Positions 56,430 to 64,000 of a stretch of 64,000 nucleotides of DNA are shown here, piece by piece (within the stretch, counting starts at the first letter, position 1; the number at the start of each line of letters is the position of its first letter). The DNA lies in contig OX381709.1 in NCBI GenBank assembly GCA_947462335.1, forward strand, positions 35,792,186 through 35,856,185, in the 5' to 3' direction. Position numbers and translations under genes: made by a program. The notes under the pieces were generated by a model. It did no database searches, was not told the DNA's origin, and was given only the letters and a program-made list of their open reading frames with translations. The DNA comes from Harmothoe impar. Its lineage: Eukaryota; Annelida; Polychaeta; Phyllodocida; Polynoidae.

Positions 56430-56829
56430 TCATTTTGTACATTTTTTAAATACTTTGCATCATCCAAAATCATTTTTGAGAGATTTTGGTCAGGTTTTGA
56501 GAATCAAGACCACAATTTTTTGATTCAGCAGGATTTTTCGGTCTAAATAATCCCTTTTTTTTATTTGGTATCACTCTGATGAGGACAGAAGAGGACCACC
56601 TAAAACCCCCTATTCTTCATAGTTTTCAATACAGAGCATACAAAGTCGCCCACTTTCATGGGGGGGGGGGGGGGGGTAGAGGGGGGGGGGGCTATAACAT
56701 TGGAGTCTACCGAGTGAGACATGCTCGTCAATATAGAATCCTTGATATATCACTTACCCACACATACACGCACGGCATATAACGTAGATCACTTACCGAC
56801 ACATACACGCACAGCTTGCGGAGACATGT

Positions 56830-57960
56830 CATGTTTAATTAGAGCCAAGGAAACGGCATGCCCTTTGTATTACATCGCTTGTCACCCAGTCTGTGGGGAT
56901 GTAAAATGATATGATGAACGGAGGTCTTGTTTCAATTCTCTCTCTTCTTTATATATCAGTGGGCTTTTGCAAAGCAAAGAACGATGTCGTTATACTTTAG
57001 AAATACTATGATGACGATCGCCTTTTGGTGATCATTGCAAGTGTATTTCTCTCTAGATGGTATATCTATGTCACGCGCAATATCGGAATTTGCGCAATAT
57101 CGGAACTCCTACATGAACATAAAATATATTAAAAAATATTGCAAGGAGGTTATTTTGTATCATTTCAGGCCTAGGCAGCCAAAGGCCCAATGTTTTATCA
57201 CAGCAGATGCATTTCTGCCACACCTTATACACAGCTACATACAGGTGTGACATGCATGTGGGTTCTCCCTGACTGCTTTCACACCTCCAAGATGCAGTAC
57301 AGTATCCTCAAACATAGCTGAAATATATATTTATATTCTATATCTGTAGCTGCAATAAAAACAGAGAGGAGTTCTGATACTGTGCAATCTAACTATGGTG
57401 CAATTCCGGAATTGCCCTGCGCAGTTCCGGAATTGTACAGGGGCAATTCCGGAATTGGGCTGGTTCCTATTCTGCGCCTGACATCTATACTAGGGTATAC
57501 GTTGATAATGATTGCATAAATAGTTGCTGTGGGTCAAGATAATATTAAGGCAATAATATCATAACTTACCATAGTTACTACCGGTAACTAGATATGATAC
57601 AAAAATATTATCTGATGGCAAAGTACCGGTATAATAGATCTATGATTATATATTAATCTACCGGTAATGAATTCTTGTTTAACACAACCAGTTAACAATA
57701 TATTAATTCTCAATACTAGAATAACATTAATATATAATATTATATCATTATATAACTTCTATGAGTATATACATGTGAACAAATGGAAAAGTCAGTGGAT
57801 TTGGTGTCAAGCATCAGATATTACACGGCCATGTAGCCTATTTTATTACGCAATAATGATACCATTAGGTAAAGATTTCCACAAAAACCCATCTTTATAT
57901 AATGATAGCGTTTACAACAGCACCTGTATTTCTAAGCTTAAAATTAAATAAAATTTAAAA
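56830..57960. other. No gene; palindromic CCGGAATTG motifs
   Basis: GCAATTCCGGAATTG-type palindromes repeat three times at 57398-57458, and CGCAATATCGGAA occurs twice near 57075-57103. Short AT-rich frames have no recognisable domain. Confidence 0.45.
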
Positions 57961-58829
57961 TTAGGCAATATTAAAAAAAAGGTGTGTTTCGGGTTACCCG
58001 ACCCTACCCAGCAAAACAGGGCCGACCCTAGAAATGTTCATGCCATTTTGAAAAAATATTTATACTTTAGGTCATTTTGGGGCTATTTAAAGGGACTCGC
58101 TACTTGTCGCAGGATTACTGATGTTCTATTGACTTTTGCATATAACTCAGGATTATGTTAGATTGATTTATTATCTAATAGAAAATCAAAAGAAATTGCC
58201 ATGTCACTGTACTAACTTTCATGATACAGCCATTTGAACAAAGGAGTACCTTAACTATAGAAATGAATAGGAAAACAGCATTTTCACATTATCTGTCATG
58301 GATAATCCCCTTCTTCTATTGATATTGCAACCAAACCTAGGGAATGTATAATGGACATCTATACACACATTTTAGGACCAATAAAATAGGGGGTCACGGA
58401 TGAATTGAGAAAGGCATGAATTTTGGAAAAATATTTCTTTTGCCTTAACTATAGGATCCTATGGGTGTCCTAGCAGTAAATATAAGTGAACAATGGAGGT
58501 ACACTGTCAAAATAGCAAATACAAATAGTTGATTTAGGGAAAGTGGTCTATGTGGGAATATGAATATAGCTTAAAGAATACTTTTCATGAGCTTCGATTT
58601 TTGCCGCCAGGTGGCTTCTGTGTAGGAACTAGCAATTCCCTTTAAGGGTTGATTTGATAGTTCACGAGTCGAGGCTGTCGTCGGCGAGTCGGCATTAAAG
58701 TTCGTGAGTCGATTTCTGGGTACTTTTCAGGCCAAAGTAAAAAAAAAATCTTTAAAATAAAGAAAAAATCCGACCTACCTACCCCAGATTTTGTAACCTG
58801 AAACACACCTTTTGTTTTTTTGGCCTTAG
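57961..58829. mobile_element. TTAGGC...GGTGTGTTTCGGGTTACC inverted-repeat element, copy 2
   Basis: The left end, with AAAAGGTGTGTTTCGGGTTA, pairs with GTAACCTGAAACACACCTTT and TTTGGCCTTA at the right. It also shares GGGCCGACCCTA with copy 1 at 42998-43283. The 869 bp interior is AT-rich and non-coding. Confidence 0.75.
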
Positions 58830-60379
58830 TTAAAAGGATGTGATCGGTCTGGAGATTCAAAAGCCACTGGCCCAGAAACCCAGAAACTGCCCATTTATAG
58901 TATGGGCACAACAAAAGGAAGTAACCGTTGTTCCTGAGCGGCAGCCAATCACACGCCATCACACCCACTCGCTTATGTATACTCAGAGTCAACGAGTTGA
59001 TCCGTCCTATCTAAAGATAGGGAAAGATAGGATTGTGATCTTTAATTTTGTAAAAAAAACTTTTGACGAAATCGTTATAATTTTGCTGTGCAACAACCAA
59101 CTGTGCATCTGACTGGATAATAATATGAATGCGTTCTATGGTCCCTTAGTACTCACCTTTGTTATATTAGAAGGTGTCTTCATGTATTGTGCAAACCACC
59201 AGTTCCACATAAACAGGTGTAGTCATATCAACATTCATCTCTGTGCAGTGATGGTATGGTGTGCGTTTCCGGTTTCTCATTTTTGTGTACGCCGGCCATG
59301 TGAGGGGACCTTCCCAGCCATATGAGGACGTGTGATGGCCCGGGGGCACACACATGGTGTAGGTCTATTAAAGATGGATTAGGGGCTAAACAGAGAGCAT
59401 TGCTTAATGAGCCCATACTGCCTCAATCTTGGTAAGATGGGCCTCGCTAGAAATGGGATTAAGGGCTTGGTTGCCAGGGGTGGCAGGTAGAACCCAGATG
59501 AGCTTAGCGGTTTTTGATACACTGCAAATATTCATTTGTGATATAACTAACATTTAGAGTACACACTTTTATGGTGCCCACCTGGGCCACACTTGTTATC
59601 CAGGAAGAAAACATGGTGGGTCCCATCTTTAACTACGTTACATGTTTATTACTCGATTTCACGTAGCATTTCCCATGAACTTATTCATCACACCCGAAGG
59701 TCATAAATGCTCCTCTACCCGTTAATCATTGTACGGGGACAGTCAACACCCCCCGCCCCACCCACACCCACACCCACACAGTTGACAGTTGTGACAGATG
59801 CGTTCGACTGCTTTAAAGGCTTTAGTGACAGGTTTTATTGTTTTAATAGCTATTCAGGTGACAGGCCATTAATCACTAGGAGATGTCATTGATATGTCCA
59901 TTATAGATTATTTTCCCCGCCCTGTTACGTGATACACATTACCATTAAGTACCGGTCCATGCAGTGCACATAATTATATGTCTCCAATATTTCCATTATA
60001 TCCTATTACTTTTGCTTTCCCCCTACTTTAAAACTACTTGTTACGCGTTTACAGTGGGTTACAGTGCCTCTAATGGATCAGTTAGGGTTGTCCAGAACTC
60101 TAAGGACGGATAATTAGCAGCAGATGTACCTAGTAATTGCCTCTAATTCCACTTTCACATCCAGCTCCAAAGTGTCTGGGGGTACAACAGGGAATGGGGC
60201 AGTTGTATGGGGCGCTCTATGAGAAGATTCCACCCCCCCCTCCCTTTTATTGGTCGATCCCCACTGGTCGATGTACCCTATTTCTATCCAAAAAGAAAGC
60301 GGAAAGTGTTTTCCTAATGATGCTCAAGGACATAACCTGACAAACAAATTTTAATGACTATCATACCCAACACGTGACA
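58830..60379. other. No gene recognised
   Basis: Short frames on both strands (for example 59125-59416) overlap each other and show no domain. A C-rich patch lies near 59745-59780. Confidence 0.35.
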
Positions 60380-61345
60380 AAATGTGCTTTATTTCATGTG
60401 GAGAAACAAACTTACTATGCTTAAGTGCTAAAATGGCCGTTCTCCACACCTCCGTGGAAAACTGATGCTCATACTCCATAGCCTGTTTTTCCAATAGCTA
60501 TGAAACCAATCATTAAATGTATATTTTGATCAAATTAATCAAGCATAACATACATTAAATACAGAGATCCACTCTTATTAGTCTGAGCTCGTGGTGAATT
60601 GGATCGCATCACACTTGGCAGTCTCGCGTCAAAGCGTCCAAGGACGGGCGACCCTCGACCAGCGGCCACTGTTATGATGTTTAGATAAGGCCGGAGTGGG
60701 GCTCCCAATGTCTGCCCCTCACACACTTTTACCACTATTCTGGCACTAGGGGTAGGGGGAGGTGGAGGTAGTTGCATGGACCTAACTCAGCTTCTAATGG
60801 GAATATTTGAAAAATTCTTTCACTGTTGGAAAGCTGAGGTCAAGGAGATATTGATACCCATTGTCTATCAATACAATATTTGGTTTTAAAAAGTACCAAT
60901 AGATCAATACCATGGTCCAGTCCTTAATATATACAGTCAGTTATCTCATCATCTGTTTGAAGTGGACCCTCCTCTGCCATAAAATCCTCATTACCATCCC
61001 CCTATTTCTCCCACCACCCCCTCACAGCAGGAGGCCTGAGCTTCTCATTTAGGGATGAGGTGACAGATACCACCTACTGTGCCCTTTATCTCACCGACAT
61101 ACCTACCCTAAGATGACACAGAAATACAGGAAAACGATTTTAACCACAAAAAAATTCTGAGGAACCCTCCCCCTAGTGTAGAGCCCCACACCACATGTCC
61201 AGGGATGAGATTACAACCGAGTCATGGTGACTCGGTTTGGTTAGCCTTATCGCTAGACTGTTGGCTGCATTGTGTGATACCATCTAATGCACCACTCATG
61301 GAGAAACCTGTCGTTCAGACAGATTATCGTGGACCTCTGTCTATT
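60380..61345. repeat. Dispersed GTGGAGAAA repeat, copy 2, interrupted
   Basis: 60380-60605 matches the left part of 36560-36910 (TGCTTTATTTCATGTGGAGA, AGAGATCCACTCTTATTAGT). 61270-61345 matches its right end (GGAGAAACCTGTCGTTCAGA, ATCGTGGACCTCTGTCT). About 650 bp of unrelated sequence separates them, so this copy was split by an insertion. Confidence 0.75.
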
Positions 61346-61434
61346 TATGTGGTAGGTAGTACACTGAGGGACGCCTCATAGCAGGGATGTAGATCTGCTC
61401 ATAGTGTATAAGTTGAGGTATTCCCTATAATTGC

Positions 61435-62828
61435 CCAGCCAGCAATGGTCCCTGGGGCCCATTTGTGTTTTACTTGGGCCATCTGGGTTTGCCCATATCT
61501 GGGTTTTCCTCATTTTTGTCCAGGGCTACCAGTGAGATTCCAAATGGGCTGAGCCCACCAACAATTTTTTTCTAGAATATGTTGTAAATACTTTGGAACA
61601 TACTCATCTTTGGTTGTTTTTAGAAAGTTATAATTTAAAGTACCATTTTCATGGATTTGTGTCAAAGTGGGTTTTTCCTGGGCTTTATCTAGTCAAAGTG
61701 GGCTAAAATCTCCTTTGGACTTCTATGGGGGTAAACCTGGGCTGCTAGGTAGGCCCCAGCTGGGCTTAACCCACAGACAAAACTTCAAATTTAAACATTT
61801 AACTACATTTGAAATACTTTAATTTGTATCCATTAGCAGTGATTCTTTGAAATTTACATTTTAAGTAAAGTTGCTATGCTGTTATGTCAAGATGGGTTTC
61901 ACTTGGGATGGGTTCGGCAAAGTGGGTTAAAGGGTCCATGGGCTTTACATGGGCATTGAATGTACCGTGGGGTGGGTCCCATTTGGGTTAGCCCACCAAT
62001 TACTCTCTGGGCTTAGGCCATCAACTAAACTTTCATGGCTACTTTTCAAATCCCACTCCCTCTCATGGATGGGATTCATCTGGGCTGGACCTGGGGCAAG
62101 TGGGCAAGTCATGTTCTTGAATAAACCACTAGATGTCCTCATTGTAAGTGATACCACATTAATGTTCAACAGAGCTTTTTACATTTGGATTACAAAAGTT
62201 TATGGATTCTCAATAATTCCAGAATGGCTAGGAATATAACAGATTTCATAATAGGTTCTGGGAATGCCATGTTTTATAACCCCATTCTGCACACAAATAT
62301 GGAAACAAGCAACACCCTGATACAAACACCTGTTCCCTGAATGTCATAAAAGTACATAATCCTGCCACTGACTGCGTTCTCACACACAGGCTACTCGCAT
62401 GCTGACTGCATCACATAAGTTAAGAAATGTGTCCAGCCCAAGAGTAAGTCAGCTAAAGGATGCATTTCTCTACCCTCTGAATGGTGAAGAGATTCCTACC
62501 TAAATGGAGGAACCAACTTATCCGGGAGATGGGCAATAACATATCAAATAATGGCAAACAACTACAGTAGAGGTTCACAGTATTACATCCCCCCCCCCCA
62601 AAAAAAATAAATTATAACAATAAAAAGAATTCAAGCAAGCCCATGTGGGCCCCGCCCTATACCCATATGGATACGCTCAATTAAAATCTGGGCAAGCCCA
62701 TCTTGGTCCCAGCAGTTAGCCCAGGACAAAAATGTGGTGGGCCCCATATGGACAAAGTGACGTGGGTCCCACCTAACGGCCCATCTTTAGACACGTATGG
62801 GTCCCAGTAAGCAAGGCTGACTGGGTGG
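61435..62828. mobile_element. GGGCCCAT-rich inverted-repeat element
   Basis: CCCAGCCAGCAATGGTCCCT with GGGGCCCAT at the left pairs imperfectly with GGGTCCCAGTAAGCAAGGCT and GACTGGG at the right. Phrases TGGGTTAGCCCACCA, GGGCTGAGCCCACCA and CAAGTGGGC recur inside. The 96-codon frame at 61949-62239 is compositional. Confidence 0.6.
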
Positions 62829-64000
62829 TCTAAGCTAGACCGTACATACATTCCCTACATATGTACAATTACAGAAAAGTAAAGAATATGAGTCAAGTAA
62901 GTGCAAAAAATAGGCCCAGCTGCCCCAGTGCTTTTGCATTTCATAATTCATAATGATGGCAGCAAAGAAGGGATGATTATAACTAGACAATTGTATTCTG
63001 CATCAACATGTAATGTCCCTTAAATCTCTTGTCGTTGTCTATTTTACAACAGCAGCATTACTAAAAAGGCCATTGTACATGTGTAGGGCCAATCAAAAAA
63101 ACGAATTGGTTTTGCATCACCGCACGGGTCATAGATATCAGGTTTAGGGAAAATCTTCCTCTATTTTTCAATTTTTAATGAAAGATGTTAGATGAGAGAT
63201 AATAGGGGAATATGGACATATTTGGTATCAGATTGAATCCTCTGAGTCGGGCTAGGACTTCCCGTCATGTTTACGTCATATAGCCGCCATTTTGTTGGTG
63301 GACATATAACTTTGTTGTGTCTGTCTATATGATCATATAGATTTTGCAAATACTCTCGGATAGATCAAGAAATACATGTATTTATTTTGAAGTATTGACT
63401 ATTTTAGAAGCCAGATTCTGCTTCATTTAGCCACAATCAGCTATATTTAGGGGCCAGGTGTACTGGACCAGGTATACTGTACCAATGGTTTACGTCCCCC
63501 AACAAAATGGTGGCCGATTCTGTGTACAACGCCCCCTACAACCTCGAGCGACTCACAGAATTTGACACTGCTGGCAATGCAGTGAGTTAGAAAGAACTTG
63601 CATTTTCGCAACATTCTCAGATCAATAAACAATTAACTCATAAATTATAAATTTTTCCACGTAAAAACTATTATTTTCCTACGAATTAGGCCTCAAGCAA
63701 AATAAATTGAATAAAAAGCGCACTCGCTGCATCTCTCTGTGCCCAGTGATGAAGAAACACTTCCTTGATTGGCCTAAGTATCTGGCCTGTATTGGGCAGT
63801 TGTTGGAAATAGCATAAGAGTCTTAACAGTACCAAAGAGGTATCAGGAAGACTACAGTGGCCCAGGAGGGCCAAAAGAAAGTGATTTTGAAAAACGTTTT
63901 TTTGACAAAAGATGTTTTTTTTCAAATCACTTTTTTTCTGGAAAAGTTACTGTCAACTGTCAAGATGACAGTTGACAGCATGTTTTTGAAAAAAAGAAGT
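62829..64000. other. No gene; repeat fragments
   Basis: GGCCAATCAAAAAAAC at 63088 and TTTGGTATCAGATTGAA near 63219 relate this stretch to the element at 30665-31608. ACAAAATGG phrases at 63282-63300 and 63498-63515 are inverted. Near the end a short hairpin, CTGTCAACTGTC/GACAGTTGACAG, is visible. Confidence 0.45.

Larger units (their letters stand above)
43655..56690. mobile_element. Nested inverted-repeat structure, about 13 kb, non-coding
   Basis: Left arm 43655-43925 and right arm about 56430-56690 are inverted copies. Shared blocks include CATGAAAGTGGGCG, GCTCTGTATTGAAAACTA, CAGAGTGATACCAAAT, CCTGCTGAATC, GGTCTTGATTCTCAAAACCT and AATGTACAAAATGATA. Inside both arms lie degenerate CCTATCCCTCA repeats, in opposite orientation at 43930-44740 and 55560-56420. 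Two further TIR elements (44745-49124 and 50306-55065) and several MITEs sit inside. No transposase, polymerase, helicase or integrase motif was found in either strand. Outer boundaries are approximate. Confidence 0.7.

Noticed and set aside
43655..56690. Polinton/Maverick or integrated large DNA virus
   Set aside because: Size and inverted ends are compatible, but no polymerase B, integrase, packaging ATPase, protease or capsid motif is visible in any frame.
61949..62239. 96-codon open frame
   Set aside because: Lies within the GGGCCCAT-rich inverted-repeat element and its residues follow the repeat phrases.

Overview
This window looks like gene-poor intergenic or intronic DNA from an animal genome, probably a marine invertebrate. 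The evidence is dense short inverted-repeat elements, tRNA-derived SINEs, three broken non-LTR retrotransposons, microsatellites, and one host-type gene of a metazoan Golgi sulfotransferase family. No bacterial operons, rRNA genes or CRISPR arrays are present. The species or phylum cannot be fixed from the sequence alone.

Layout. 1-8 kb holds unrelated inverted-repeat elements (MITEs, a foldback element with minisatellite arms, a hAT-like MITE) and two tandem repeats. 8.7-10.5 kb is a minus-strand endonuclease/reverse-transcriptase retrotransposon relic. It lacks the RT fingers, carries a 108 bp MITE inside its endonuclease, and is cut off at a satellite. 12.6-15.9 kb is a second minus-strand retrotransposon with a coiled-coil/RRM-like ORF1 that carries a NADAR (YbiA-like) domain, followed by a glutamine-rich linker and an RT; no endonuclease is visible. 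18.4-18.8 kb holds two SINEs. 20.7-25.4 kb carries a gag-like gene with CCCH and CCHC zinc motifs, of which about 1.6 kb is tandemly repeated, two full units plus a partial third. Each full unit also carries two unrecognised small ORFs.

26-41 kb is mostly unrecognised AT-rich sequence with scattered MITEs, SINE heads and a 3' fragment of an RT related to the 13 kb copy. 41.56-42.87 kb is the one convincing host coding exon: the C-terminal exon of a galactose-3-O-sulfotransferase-like enzyme, minus strand. 43.6-56.8 kb is a roughly 13 kb nested inverted-repeat structure without recognisable protein genes. It contains two TIR-bounded elements of 4.4 and 4.8 kb, an 80 bp satellite, and a CCAAT/E-box/TATA promoter-like module. 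57-64 kb returns to MITEs and unrecognised sequence.

Functionally, the genes do not form a pathway. The sulfotransferase is an isolated host gene and nearly everything else is mobile or derived from mobile DNA. The most interesting items are the NADAR-bearing ORF1, the amplified gag unit with a shared reading-frame break, and the nested 13 kb element. All family assignments come from motif recognition by eye; no database search was run.
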